Below are positions 53,597 through 64,000 of a stretch of 64,000 nucleotides of DNA, piece after piece. The notes under the pieces are model-generated. The model made no database searches. It saw only the letters and a program-made list of their open reading frames with translations, and was not told the DNA's origin. Position numbers and translations under genes: made by a program. The stretch comes from Xiphydria camelus (lineage: Eukaryota > Arthropoda > Insecta > Hymenoptera > Xiphydriidae), in assembly GCA_963678675.1 (NCBI GenBank), contig OY783193.1:33394430-33458429 (forward strand), in the 5' to 3' direction. Positions within the stretch are counted from its first letter, which is position 1, and each line of letters starts with the position of its first letter.

Positions 53597-55075
53597 ATGG
53601 AGAAACAACGTAAAGGTGCTACTAAACGATGCTGTTACGGCTTGTGTAAAACTGACACACGCTCTAAAAAATTAAAGAATGTAAGTTTTCACTTCATTTC
53701 GTTCCCGAAATCTTGTCTTCAGTTTTGCAAGGGATATGTGAAGGAATCGATTAAAAAACATAGGTATTATGAAATGTAATAAATGTGAAAGAAGTTACAA
53801 GTGGGTGAGGTTATGTAGACGTGCAGATGAAGGATTTAAATCTAGGGTAAACGCCGGAGAGATGCCGTAGCGGGAGAGACGCCGCATTAGTCATAATTTT
53901 GCTACTATCAACTAGATAGCACAACTGCACACTAGTAGCCTTTAGAGTTGTCTAATTACGTTAGGTAATTCGTTGCAACTGCGATCGGTCGGCATTTTAG
54001 TGTTATTTTTGTGTTTTTACGAAGGGAAGACTAATGCGAATGGTCCAGAATTTTATAAGTGTGATTTATTTAGATTGTAACATAACGCATTGTAGTGTTT
54101 TTACATTTTCGGCTATCAGAGCAGTTTATAACCAACCTTGCGAAAAAGTTTTGTACATCTTGGGGTTTGTTGATATAGGTTAATTACATATTATACGGCG
54201 CGGCATCTCTCCCTATAAAAAAGGAGAGTTGCCGCATAGAAAATAGGGAGAGATGCCGCGTAGTTGTATCGCTGTATACGAGAGACATATCGGGTCTGAA
54301 ACGTATTAACGGGTACTTTTTAGATTGGTTTCATTACCATGCTACGCAAATACATCCGTAAAACAAATACAAGCCCAAGATCTACTTGGACAGAAGCACA
54401 GCTCTCAGGCTATAATCGCATGTTGTAGTGCTGATGAGAAGTTTCTTCCCCCAGTGTTAATTTTCAAGGAAGTTAATCGCACACAAATTCGAATTTTCTG
54501 ACGGTTTGCCAGTTGGTTCTAAAGTCTTCATGAACAAGAAATCATCTTTTATAAACTCTGAGCTCTTTCTACGTTGGCTGAATGAAATATGAAGTCACAC
54601 AAAGAAAGACGACTGGCTTCAGTGTTACATTGTAGATAATGGTTTCACGAAAGCTGTTCTATGTACGGGAGCACTTGTAACGTATGTGGACGAGAAGAAC
54701 TTCGAAAAAAACACCTCAAATAACTATATTTTTTAATGCGGCATCTCTCCCTTGATTGTGCGGCATCTATCCCCATAGGGTAGGAGAGACGCCGCTTTTT
54801 TATGTTTTCTTTATATTTCTTTATATTAGAAAGAATGACATTTTAAGTTTATTTGTTTATATGTTAAGATATTATGTTAAGTTTTTTACCTTTTAGTAAA
54901 ATTTTACGAATTAAAACTGAAAAACAATGATACTAGGGCATTTTATTAAAAAGTGCGGCAACTCTCCCACATTTACCCTATACATTGTATTACTAAAGAT
55001 ACATATATTTGCTCTCTGCATTTTGTTGGCGAAAAAGATCCCAGTGAAGAATATCCAGATCCAGAAACAATCAGC
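53597..55075 (+). pseudogene. THAP-domain gene remnant split by a pogo-like element
   Basis: The plus strand begins MEKQRKGATKRCCYGLCKTD then TRSKKLKNVSFHFISFPK, the C2-x-C start of a THAP zinc finger. After a frame change comes CNKCERSYKWVRLCRR. Sequence then stops at 53844 and resumes after the insertion at 54979 as HCITKDTYICSLHFVGEKDP then SEEYPDPE. This is the second half of the finger, with the conserved C..H (YICSLHF) and the P-D-P close. THAP domains bind DNA in regulators and P-element-type transposases. Frame changes near 53700 and at the insertion prevent translation. It is divergent from the BEN-like gene. Confidence 0.7.
53845..54978 (+). mobile_element. Pogo/Tigger-like element with GCGGCATCTCTCCC repeats, TA duplication
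   Basis: The ends GGGTAAACGCCGGAGAGA and CTCTCCCACATTTACCC are inverted and bordered by TA (53843-53844, 54979-54980). GGGAGAGATGCCGC-type words recur about eight times in both orientations, near 53860-53890, 54197-54260, 54738-54795 and 54953. Inside, from 54345, decayed plus-strand frames read SADEKFLPPVLIFKEVNRTQ, LFLRWLNE in another frame and CYIVDNGFTKAVL. These resemble the DDE_1 domain of pogo-group transposases. Stops and shifts are frequent. It inserted into the THAP remnant. Confidence 0.7.
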
Positions 55076-55344
55076 TGTTCCCATGGCAACCACATAATAC
55101 GCGCCATGAGCAGCTTATCGTACTTTCGTACACCGGCACTTTCAATAGAGGAATTTCGAAGTCGGTGAGCAAAATATAGTGGATGAGACATGTTTAGCAC
55201 GATAAAATTATTCTTACATAAATTCAAGAGCTTCAATCTTGCGACTACGAACGACACGGAAGAACTTAAATATTTCGAAATTTCTCTCTATTGAAAGTCC
55301 CGGTATACGAAAGTGCAATAAGCTGCGCATGGCGCGTATTATGT

Positions 55345-55605
55345 GGTTGCCATGGGAACAGCTGATTGCTTGGCGAAAAATGCTCAAAAATTACATAAAC
55401 AAATTATTATAAATTAACCGTGCATTTTGTCATGTCGGTTTTCGCATCAATTTTATAGTAAACTTTTTCTGCTACAAATTGGTAGCTGCATTTGTTTGAT
55501 TGAGTAAATAATATAGGAGAAATGAATGATTAAAGTGGCTCAGGGCCAGAACATCGATAGTTTTTAATTAATTATAAATTTTCCCGGGAATGGGCTACTG
55601 ACGTA
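55345..55605. repeat. Inverted copy of the 48.1 kb interspersed repeat
   Basis: GCCATGGGAACAGCTGATTG through ATTATAAATTTTCCCGGGAA is the inverse of 48100-48345, with scattered differences. A short inverted piece (CATAATACGCGCCATG) also pairs between 55090 and 55330, so the two copies frame a hairpin. Confidence 0.65.
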
Positions 55606-56973
55606 TGTGGAGGATTTCGATTTTCGTTATATTTTCAGAATCCTTAGATCTGTAATATTTTATTACGAAGAAAAAAAGTGCAATTATAGTATGGAAGTAC
55701 AAGAATTTTCACATTGAAAATGATGGTTATTATTTAAAACTATACCGTATTGACGTCACGGGGCGCATGCGCTGTAAAATGAATCACAGCTGACTACTTA
55801 TTGGGTGCTTTCCATTTATGACACATAGTTTGGTTTGAGCAGCCCTGAGCAAATAAAACGATATATAGGTACTAAGAAAAATGTACAAGCTTTAATAAAA
55901 TACTAAACTGAAAAGGAGGTTTTTGGAATTTTTTGAGAAATAGCCTCCTCAATCATATGTGTAAAAACATAAGAAATATATAAGTTTTACGAATATTTTT
56001 TTCGGTATGTCAACCCTTTTCTTATTTATATAAAGTGAGCCCCCAAATACCCCGCCTCGAACCCCGTCAACCTCGTATTTGACACTTAGTGACAAAAAAT
56101 AGAATTCATCATTCGGGCGTTTCGCGCTCTCATAACGAAAATATCTAGAGTTTGTGGTTTGAGCAGCCCTGAGCAAATAAAACGATATATAGGTATTAAG
56201 AGGAATGTATATGCTTTAATAAAATACTAAACTGAAAAGGAGGTTTTTCGAATTTTTTGAAAAATAGCCTCCGCAATCATATATGTAAAAATATAAGAAA
56301 TATAAGTTTTACGAATATTTTTTTCGGTATGTCAACCCTTTTCTTATTTATATAAAGTGAATAAAAATCCACTTACCTTGTAGATTACATACACATTTAC
56401 AGCCCCCCCTCCATTACAAACAAAAGTATCATAAGTATTTTTAAAAGTAAAAAGTAATAAATAAACAAACAAACAAAGAACTTTGGAACAAAATTAAAAT
56501 TTTTATTATTGTTTCTCACATTAAAATACTATAAAATGCAAACATTTTTTTTACATTTTAAACATTTCCTTGAACTTTAATAATTTTTTTCAACTTTAAA
56601 CGTTTTGTGAACTCATTGTCACAATACTTGTTTTTCACTATATTTTATTATTAGTTTTAATGTTAATAATTTAAAGTAAATTTCATTTCAAGTGTTTTTA
56701 ATTTAATGTTTGTTGATTACGCGCTCTGACTGGCACCGGTTTTGCGTCAGCTGTGTAGAGTTGTGCTGCGTATGCGTGGCGTTGGTCACACTGGCCGTGC
56801 CAACTTCAAGTAATAATCGCAGCGACTTCTCGAGTGTGCGACTTAATTTCACATCACTGCGTTACTTTTCTCGAATTGGTGTATGAAAGGTGATTTCACA
56901 TGCGTTGAGGACGCCCATGAAACCGAGTATTTGCACTGAGTGACAAAAAATATTTTTAATTTTCAGTCCAAGA
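55606..56973. repeat. Non-coding block with a 207-bp direct repeat
   Basis: TGGTTTGAGCAGCCCTGAGC starts at 55831 and 56155. Both copies extend to TTTATATAAAGTGA (56038 and 56360), a period of 324 bp. The intervening 116 bp is unique. Beyond 56400 an AT-rich stretch leads to the Transib gene. Long direct copies so close could be a tandem duplication or very short LTR-like ends; no retroelement genes lie between. Confidence 0.55.
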
Positions 56974-59900
56974 ATGTCAATCAAAAACAGAGATCTTTTC
57001 GATGTGTGGATTTCGAGTAAAAAAAACGAATGGCAGGTTAAAGTTGGAGAAAAAATTAACAGTTTTCTATCGTGTTCTGACTCGGTCGAAGAAGTTACAA
57101 AGAAATGCGACATGATTGCGAAGCTTTTTTGTTTAAATATGGACAAGAAGTGGCAGAAATCTTCACGTATACATGGTCGATTTATACAGAATTACAATGA
57201 ATGGCTCGAATCTGAAATATGTATGTTAGATTCCATAAAGCCCTATTTTCAGTTAGAAGACAATATTACTGAACTGAATCTTGCGTCTGGGCCTAGCCGT
57301 GGTCGGCCGCGTGTACCTTTTTAGTCTAAGATCCGAACTAGAGACGTTCTTCACCGATTTGCTTACCGGATGAAAAGTATTTTTTATCAAACATAATACG
57401 TCAATGAACATATCGCGTATGGGTAGGCTAATAAAATATGCTCAAGACTACCCTTAAAACTATATAAACAGGTGAGCTGATATGAGCAATTTGCACCGAT
57501 CTGCTTACCAATTAAACTATATATGAAAATAAAGATAATTTTATTGCAAACACGATGGTATAACCCTACCTGCAAAAAATCGGTCATGAATCAGGGTTGT
57601 AAGGCTTTGAAATTTATCGGAGCTAGCCAAGATGCGCGTACTACAGGGAAATTTGCTACAGGACGCAACGTAGGAAATGGGCGCGACGCGACGGTTAGAT
57701 GAGAGAGAGTGCGTACATGCTGCTTCCTCGTACGATTGACAAAGATAACACTACCAAAATGCCGAGAAAAAGCGACTGCGAGCGACTCGCTGTTTACATC
57801 CCTCAGTTTGCGGAAAAATACGTGCTCCATTATGACATAAATGTAATGTAGTATCTTTTTCAATCGTTATTTTTTTCAATCAATTACTGTTGGATCCCTG
57901 GTAAAATTATTTTCGTTCAAGATTCAACTAACTTTGCATTTTTATTTTTGTCTGTCTGGAGAAGGGACAATTTATTACTTTATGGCTCTTTCTCGAGAGT
58001 ACAGAAAAAGGGGAAAACGTTCTTACCGGGTTTTCGAGTGAAAGTTTTTTCCGAACATGTGATAAACAGACAGTCGAGGCGATGGCTCATGGGGTGGGTT
58101 TGTAACGCATTAAAAATATCTGAAGGTAAAGACGAAATTCTAGACTTTTCTCTAAGCGAGATTTCATAAGTTGAAATGATAAATTGTTAAGAAAAATTCT
58201 TCTTGGAGTCTTTGCGTTGTTTAGGTTACTGTTATATAAAATCTGGGCACTCTCTCTCTCTTATTCCAGCAACATACAAGTTTTTGGAAGGCTATAATAT
58301 TGTATTTGTTGTAATATTGTTATAATCTTTGTAAAGATTGTTATTGTATTCATTGTTTTATAATAGAGTTTTTTACACCGTCAATTTGTTAATGATTTTT
58401 TATCGCTCTCTAAAAAATGTAATTTTTCTGTTTGTTTGCTGTGGTATTTTTATAGAATAGATAAAATTTATCGAATAATTATCACTAACATATTATTATT
58501 CTGTGTGATAGAAATATTAATATTTCCCCATCCATATATTTAGTTGAAAATATTTGAAAAATCTTTCACATTTTAATATTTTATATTTAATTTAAAGTAA
58601 TTAAAAGTTTACTGCCAGTACCTACTCCATTGTAGTCGCTTTTTCTCGGCATTTTAGTAGTGTTATCTTTGTCAATCGTACGAGGAAGCAGCATGTACGC
58701 ACTCTCTCTCATCTAACCGTCGCGTTGCGCCCACTTCCTACGTTGCGTCCTATAGCAAATTTCCCTGTAGTACGCGCATCTTGGCTAGCTCCGATAAATT
58801 TCAAAGCCTTACAACCGTGACTGATGACCGATTTTTTGCAGGTAGGGTTATACCATCGTGTTTGCAATAAAATTATCTTTATTTTCATATATAGTTTAAT
58901 TGGTAAGCAGATCGGTGCAAATTGCTCATATCAGCTCACCTGTTTATATAGTTTTAAGGGTAGTCTTGAGCATATTTTATTAGCCTACCCATACGCGATA
59001 TGTTCATTGACGTATTATGTTTGATAAAAAATACTTTTCATCCGGTAAGCAGATCGGTGAAGAACGTCTCTAGTTCGGATCTTAGACTATTTGCTGAGGG
59101 GAGCTTAAAAACTAAAAAGAGGCGCGTGGAAAATTTAGTTCGCAATCATACTTTGGAAGAGTTGTCCTTCGCAGCTGAAGAATCTGCTCGTCTAGGTCTT
59201 TCTGGCGAATTAAAGCATAAAAAGGCCACCGTTTTATCACTGTAGCAGGCACTTATATTTAGACATAAGTTTATCAGAACGGAAATATAATACTTTACGA
59301 TCTGTTGTAAATAATTTGCATAAAGACTGTTTCCCTAGCATAGCTGTAGTCAGACATTATAGAAATCTTTTGTTACCAAAAAGCATCGATTGCACGGAGT
59401 CTGGAGCTGAGGTAGATTTGCAAGAATTATTGAACATGACTGTTCAAAGCATATTTAAGACTCTTGAAGGTTGTTCTTTACGTAATGATACATCACTCGT
59501 TTTAATTTCTAAATATGGGTTTGACGGAAGTTCTGGGCATAGTACATATAAACAAAAGTTCGAAAACCCAGATATGACTGATGAATATTTATTTCTTAGT
59601 GCCTTATCGCCTTTAAAGCTAATTGATAAACAAACTGGTCAAATTATTTGGAGTAATCCCAGAACTTCGTCGTTATTTTTTTGTAGGCCTATAAAATTTG
59701 TCTTCGCGAAAGAAATATCATCTTTAGTTTTGGAGGAAGAGTCTAAACTGAAATGAAAAATTATTAATTTAAATGACTTTACAATACAGTTTAAAGAAAA
59801 AAATATGTCGTAAGTTACACCATGCTGTTAACAATGTTAGACGATAGTACAATTAACACGTTATCTTACATCAATTCCACACAAAAGTGCTTTATCTGCG

Positions 59901-60580
59901 GTGCTTCACCGAAAGAAATGAATTCAAAATCAGTAAATGACAAACATGTAAATTATGAAAACTTAAGATTTGGCATATCCTCGCTACATTCGTGGATTCG
60001 CTGCTTTGAGTGTTTCCTACACATATCGTATCGGCTACCACTCAAAACTTGGCAAGTTAAAGGACCAGAAAACAAACAAATATTCGAAAGTCGTAAAAAA
60101 CACATTCAGACGGAATGTAAGGCAAAAATGGGATTAATAGTCGACAAACCGAAACCTGGCTACGGATCCACGAATGACGGTAATACAGCCAGACGATTTT
60201 TCAACAATATTGATCTTAGTTCCTCCATAACTGGTATTGACAAACAGTTAATAAGAAATTTTTCTGTTATTTAGCGAACTATTGCGAGCGGGAAACAAAT
60301 AAATCTCGTTAGATTTGGTAACTTACTTGATGAAACTAAAGAGCTATATCTACAATTATATGACTGGTTTTACATGCCTAGTAGCGTCCACAAGCTATGT
60401 TATTAGTGCATGGAAAAGAAATTATTATACATTTTTTAACCTGCCTATAGGTCAGTTAGCCGAGGATGCTCTAGAGGCTAGGCATAAAGAGATTCGTAAA
60501 ATTCGTCTATCCAATACCAGAAAATCTTCAAGAGTAAACACCAATAGACTTAATGACTTCGTTGTTAATTACCCCTGATC
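56974..60580 (+). pseudogene. Transib transposase (RAG1-related), decayed and interrupted
   Basis: The first coding part (56974-57321) follows a splice acceptor (TTTCAG) and reads DLFDVWISSKKNEWQVKVGE to SGPSRGRPRVPF. After an inserted element it resumes at 59088 with FAEGSLKTKKRRVENLVRN. Then come ISKYGFDGSSGHSTYKQKF (first catalytic Asp region, equivalent to DGMGD in RAG1), IIWSNPRTSSLFFCRPIKF, LLTMLDDSTINTLSYI (second Asp) and QKCFICGASPKEMN (Cys pair). Last is PIGQLAEDALEARHKEIRK (likely catalytic Glu). All three acidic positions survive. Lesions include shifts near 59235 and 59770 and in-frame stops at 60274 and after. Transib is the superfamily from which the RAG1 core is thought to descend. 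Confidence 0.85.
57324..59087. mobile_element. TA-flanked fold-back element inside Transib, 456-bp TIRs
   Basis: GTCTAAGATCCGAACTAGAG starts at 57324 after TA; its inverse ends at 59087 before TA. The arms (57324-57779 and 58632-59087) pair over 456 bp, including the CACGATGGTATAACCCTACC and CTTCCTCGTACGATTGACAA blocks. The 850-bp centre has no recognised transposase. Removing the element and one TA closes the Transib reading frame apart from a one-base offset in a T run. The target fits Tc1/mariner-type activity. Confidence 0.8.
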
Positions 60581-61040
60581 CGTTTATTTCATCTTTAAGA
60601 AAAGAGACAAGTACACACTCCCAAGACTTCAGTGATATCGAGGACTATATTATAGAGTCACCTTCTTTATACAATCTAGCAGCTATCTTACCATCCTAAA
60701 TTTCTCAAGAATGAACTTAAATAATGAAGAAACGACTTCTTCAGACAGCGATTAAATTATTATTATTTAAGATTTCATTATTTTATCTTTAATTTTGTAA
60801 AATTATTCTATCCAGTACCCCCCTCCCCCCCAGAAAATCTTCAAGAGTAAACATTAATAAAGACTTAATGACTTCGTTGTTAATTACCTCTGTGTGTGAT
60901 CCGTTTATTTCATCTTCAAGAAAACAGACAAGTACCCACTCCCAAGACTTCAGTGATATCGAGGACTATATTATAGAGTTACCTTCCTTATATATATACA
61001 ATCTAGCAGCTATCTTGCCGTCCTCAATTTCTCAACAATA
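60519..61040. repeat. Tandem duplication of the Transib 3' end, period 313 bp
   Basis: AGAAAATCTTCAAGAGTAAA at 60519 recurs at 60832. Both copies contain CAAGACTTCAGTGATATCGA and GAGGACTATATTATAGAGT. The second copy extends past the transposase stop and has small insertions (GTGTGTG, TATATA). The duplication arose after the element landed or by end-slippage. Confidence 0.75.
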
Positions 61041-61462
61041 AACTTAAATGATGAAGAAAGGACTTCTTCACAGATAGCAATTAAATTATTATTATTATTT
61101 CAGATTTAATTATTTTGTCTTTAATTTTGTACGATTTTTTCTTAGATTAAGATATTCAGTTTTCCAATTTTTTTGGTTATGCAGATGACAGTGTAAAAGT
61201 AATAATTTTAATTTAAGCATTGAAAATATGTCATCCACTTAATTAATTTTTTTATCACAATGATGGAGTCCATCCTAAAATTAGTTATTATTTTTAGTTT
61301 TGTTGGTAGCAATGTGACACAGTTCTTGAGACACCCTGTACATTGAGAACAAAACTGTTGATGCAGATAATATTGTTAATGATCTTCTATAAACATATAA
61401 CAATATTGTTAAAAAAGTTTTGTTGATAACAGAGAATGCTGATTTTCGTCCACTATTCCCTC
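61041..61462. other. AT-rich flank between Transib and piggyBac
   Basis: No gene is visible. A convincing Transib 3' terminus (CACWRTG inverse) was not found here. The interval ends at the TTAA that starts the piggyBac element. Confidence 0.35.
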
Positions 61463-61506
61463 TTAACCCTCTGACGGCAAAGCTCGATTCCCCACCACTG
61501 CGCGGG
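61463..61506. repeat. piggyBac terminus and TTAA target
   Basis: TTAA at 61463-61466 is followed by CCCTCTGACGGCAAAGCTCG and, slightly further in, CCCCACCACTGCGCGGGGCA, a loose hairpin. A CCC start after TTAA is the expected piggyBac 3' end for the gene that follows on the minus strand. The opposite end is not identified and may lie beyond 64000. Confidence 0.6.
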
Positions 61507-62023
61507 GCAGAGTCAAGCGCGAAACCTTAGTGTAGTGGGGAGAGAGTGACAGGGCCGTCGCAACCCGTACGGTCGCTGGGCACCGACGAAACGTTAAAAG
61601 TTACCTGCGGTGTGATTTAAAGAAGCCATTTTTTTTAATAGTGACAATGAACTTTTTTATTTTCGTTAGAAATCTTTACTCTTTCTTTATATAATTTAAC
61701 AGATATAAATGCTGCATACATTTTAATAAAAGAAAAATCTTAATTTTTAAAAATAGTGACAATAAACTTTTTCAGTTTCGTTACAAATCTTTACTCTTTC
61801 TTCATATAATTTAACAGATATAATTACTGCATACTCTAGTCTTATTTTTATTTATCTTTGGATATTTGACAAGTTAATTTTATTCCTCCAGGCTCGAGTC
61901 ATCTGTTGTTTCTTCTTTTTCGCCAATATGATGATATTTAGCAAAGCATGGTGCTTTGCACAATGGTAAATCACAGTGCCTACATTTGAACGTTGTCTGC
62001 ACAAGATTTCCGCCGGGTGTTCG

Positions 62024-63634
62024 TTACTTCTTACTCTTACACAAAAAGCATGACTTGAATTTACGATTTTCCATTCTTTCAATTTCGTGGATCAATTCTG
62101 GGACAGCTATTTTCCTTTTCCCAATTTTATACGACGACCAATCACTAATTAGTTGCTTTACCAAGTTAATACGAAAATTCAGTTGACGATTTCCTTTAGC
62201 AGAAGTAGCAGGCCGATTGGTCAAATCGTACATGATAAAACTGTTGGTAATTATCACGTTGATAACGAAGAAGAATATGTACTTCCACCACTTGCGAGAT
62301 TGGTGTCCAATAGAGTAATACGAGCGAAGTTGATCACTGAGGTCAACTCCTCCCACGTGTTTGGTATATGCAGTTACCACCGAAGGACAGGGTACCTCAA
62401 TGGTCTCACGTTGGTTCTTTGGATTTCTTCTTCGAACACTCGTTGAAACTGTAGGATCGCAGTTGGTAGACAGGAAGAGAACATCTTTGTTATCATGCCA
62501 TACCGTGGCAGTGATAGGCCCACTTTGCAGCTGCTTACTCTCACCTTTTTTTAACTTTAAATTCTTTGGCTTCTTGAATTGCACGGGCCAATTCTTTCTG
62601 TTTGCCCTGACGGTTCCACAACCGTAAATCTTCTTTGTTAAAAGCTTTGTCATCAATTTAACCGAGGTAAAGAAGTTATCGAAATACAATTGGTGATTTT
62701 TCCCTTTGAATCTTTCAGACAAATGCAGTACTACCTGCTCACCAAGAAGTAGCTCTTTATTATTAGATTCTTTCGCACCAAGATAAACGTTCATAACCAG
62801 AATGTATCCTGTTCGTGGATCCGCATTCACCCACACTTTTATCCCCCACTTGATTGGTTTTGCTGGCATATACTGCTTGTACCAGAGACGACCTTTAAAC
62901 TTGATCATCGCCTCGTCGATGGACAGCTCACATCCAGGAGAAAAATATTCCAGGAATTTCTTCGTCAAATTCCAAACAGGTCGAACTTTGTGCAGAGCAT
63001 CGTAGTCTGGTGATTCCTTTGGAGACATGGTGGTGTCATCATTCAAATGAAGATATTGCGAAATTTTTTTATACCTGCAATAAGGCATGGCGTTTCGTAC
63101 CAATGGAAAGTCTCCCACTTGATTAGAAAAGTACAAAGAATCCTCTGGACACTTAACGATTCCCATGAAAATTAAAATACCGAGGTATGCCTGCATTTCT
63201 CTCGGTGTCACTGGATACCACTGTAAATCTACTGTCTTCTTCGCTTTCTGGGACTGTTCAGCGTATAAGTTAGTCTGATCGGTGAGTTTTTGAATGAAAT
63301 TTTGATCACAAAATAACTGGAAGTAATCCTTCTCAGGGCTACATGGATCCAGATTGTGACACACGCCAGAAACCCCGGAAAATTCCTCCGCGTACGTAGC
63401 ATTAACTTCCTCCAACCACACAACTTCTTCATCCGCGTTCTCGAATTCCTCACCGTCCTCCGGTTTTTCGAAACAAAGATCCTCCGGTAAATCCGATAAA
63501 TCACTTTCATAATCAACCGTAGCATCGTCCTCAACACTACACTGTTGACCACGAGGTTTAGAACTTTTTGATTTTTTGGGAACGATTTTTTTCCGAGATT
63601 TCTTAACCGAAAAACTTTTTGCCCTGGCGTTCAT
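62024..63634 (-). CDS. piggyBac transposase, nearly intact
   Basis: The ATG at 63634 (MNARAKSFSVKKSRKKIVPK) opens 536 codons with a basic start and acidic N-terminal region. The DDD catalytic set is intact: LSIDEAMIKFKGRLWYKQYM, HQLYFDNFFTSVKLMTKLL and YTKHVGGVDLSDQLRSYYSI. The dimerisation and insertion region (ETIEVPCPSVVTAYTK) precedes the third Asp. The protein would excise and insert elements at TTAA without footprints. The frame ends SCFLCKSKK at TAA (62024-62026), but the same frame continues for 47 more codons with QTTFKCRHCDLPLCKAPCFA and KYHH to a second stop at 61880-61882. That is the Cys-rich zinc-binding domain usual at the end of piggyBac proteins, so the TAA is premature. An in-frame ATG at 63805 is less likely because it lies in repeat DNA. 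Confidence 0.85.
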   Translation of the reverse strand: MNARAKSFSVKKSRKKIVPKKSKSSKPRGQQCSVEDDATVDYESDLSDLPEDLCFEKPEDGEEFENADEEVVWLEEVNATYAEEFSGVSGVCHNLDPCSPEKDYFQLFCDQNFIQKLTDQTNLYAEQSQKAKKTVDLQWYPVTPREMQAYLGILIFMGIVKCPEDSLYFSNQVGDFPLVRNAMPYCRYKKISQYLHLNDDTTMSPKESPDYDALHKVRPVWNLTKKFLEYFSPGCELSIDEAMIKFKGRLWYKQYMPAKPIKWGIKVWVNADPRTGYILVMNVYLGAKESNNKELLLGEQVVLHLSERFKGKNHQLYFDNFFTSVKLMTKLLTKKIYGCGTVRANRKNWPVQFKKPKNLKLKKGESKQLQSGPITATVWHDNKDVLFLSTNCDPTVSTSVRRRNPKNQRETIEVPCPSVVTAYTKHVGGVDLSDQLRSYYSIGHQSRKWWKYIFFFVINVIITNSFIMYDLTNRPATSAKGNRQLNFRINLVKQLISDWSSYKIGKRKIAVPELIHEIERMENRKFKSCFLCKSKK

Positions 63635-64000
63635 GTCTAAAATCTTGTTAAATATTACAAATGTACAATCACAATGTTTGGGCGTCGTGCGATTACTGCT
63701 ATATCTCTCTGCGGGGTCGTAAATCTCGCAGACACTCGTTCGTGACACAGCTACTGACGGTGACGTACTAGATTCCGGCTGTACAAGTTTCGTTTGTCGG
63801 AACATACAAAGTACGATTCGTCGGTTCGATCGATCTGAAGAAAATCGTGACGATCTATCGCTTCGATCTTATTTATCGTTACGATATTCAAGATCGCATG
63901 GGTTTCTGCTGCGATCTCCGATATCGTCTTCGACTAAGTAAATCATTAGCTATGTTGACATACACTATCGATTCGTCGTTTCAATCAGTTTGAAACGACG
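63635..64000. other. Upstream flank of piggyBac with repeat shared with 35.3 kb
   Basis: The 63680-63755 segment matches 35277-35350, as noted there. The remainder has reiterated CGATCT and ATCG words without a gene. Whether this is piggyBac 5' sequence or older flank cannot be settled because the left end of the element was not found. Confidence 0.4.

Noticed and set aside
1..64000. CRISPR array, phage, bacterial operon or rRNA
   Set aside because: Introns, TE types and composition are eukaryotic; no spaced identical repeats of CRISPR size or rRNA motifs were seen.

Overview
The window looks like nuclear DNA from an arthropod, most likely an insect. It has AT-rich intergenic sequence, spliceosomal introns with GT/AG borders, R1-type non-LTR retrotransposons, and HARBI1-, piggyBac-, Transib-, MULE- and pogo-type DNA transposons. 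MADF/BESS, THAP and BEN-like domains are also present. There are no operons, ribosome binding sites, CRISPR arrays or rRNA, and I could not support any tRNA gene. The order cannot be fixed from the sequence; a hymenopteran such as an ant is a guess. Nearly everything recognisable is a mobile element or a remnant of one, and many are nested inside each other.

Layout. 0.5-2.7 kb: a 5'-truncated R1-like retrotransposon joined to a piggyBac fragment. 3.4-8.2 kb: an ORF1 (gag-like) block and an ORF2 (endonuclease, RT, C-terminus) of R1-like elements on the minus strand. 8.2-11.5 kb: HARBI1-like transposase pieces, a BESS-motif gene and two small TIR elements. 12.4-15.2 kb: a compact, apparently intact DNA transposon with 31-bp TIRs and one uninterrupted two-exon gene of 662 codons. 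17.2-20.7 kb: a decayed MULE/NOF-like transposase whose C-terminal part looks like a ubiquitin-specific protease. 21.5-28.2 kb: tandem arrays, a nested palindrome of about 570 bp and duplicated GC-tailed repeats. 29.3-33.6 kb: a decayed transposase with a second decayed gene downstream. 34-48 kb: long-TIR, fold-back and MITE-like elements. 48.3-51.0 kb: a palindrome of about 2.65 kb carrying a MITE in one arm only.

51.2-55.1 kb holds the most host-like content: a six-exon minus-strand gene with a BEN-like C-terminus, divergent from a THAP-domain remnant. The BEN-like gene has one in-frame TGA, and its final stop lies inside a TTAA next to a piggyBac-like terminus. The THAP remnant is split by a pogo-like element. 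57.0-60.6 kb: a decayed Transib transposase, the superfamily related to RAG1, interrupted by a TA-flanked fold-back element. 61.5-63.6 kb: an almost intact piggyBac element with one premature stop before its C-terminal Cys-rich domain.

The genes do not form a pathway. The window records repeated transposition, with several insertion events datable relative to one another from clean target-site duplications. The strongest candidates for something poorly described are the 12.4-15.2 kb transposon, the MULE-plus-USP-like gene, and the family of nested fold-back elements.
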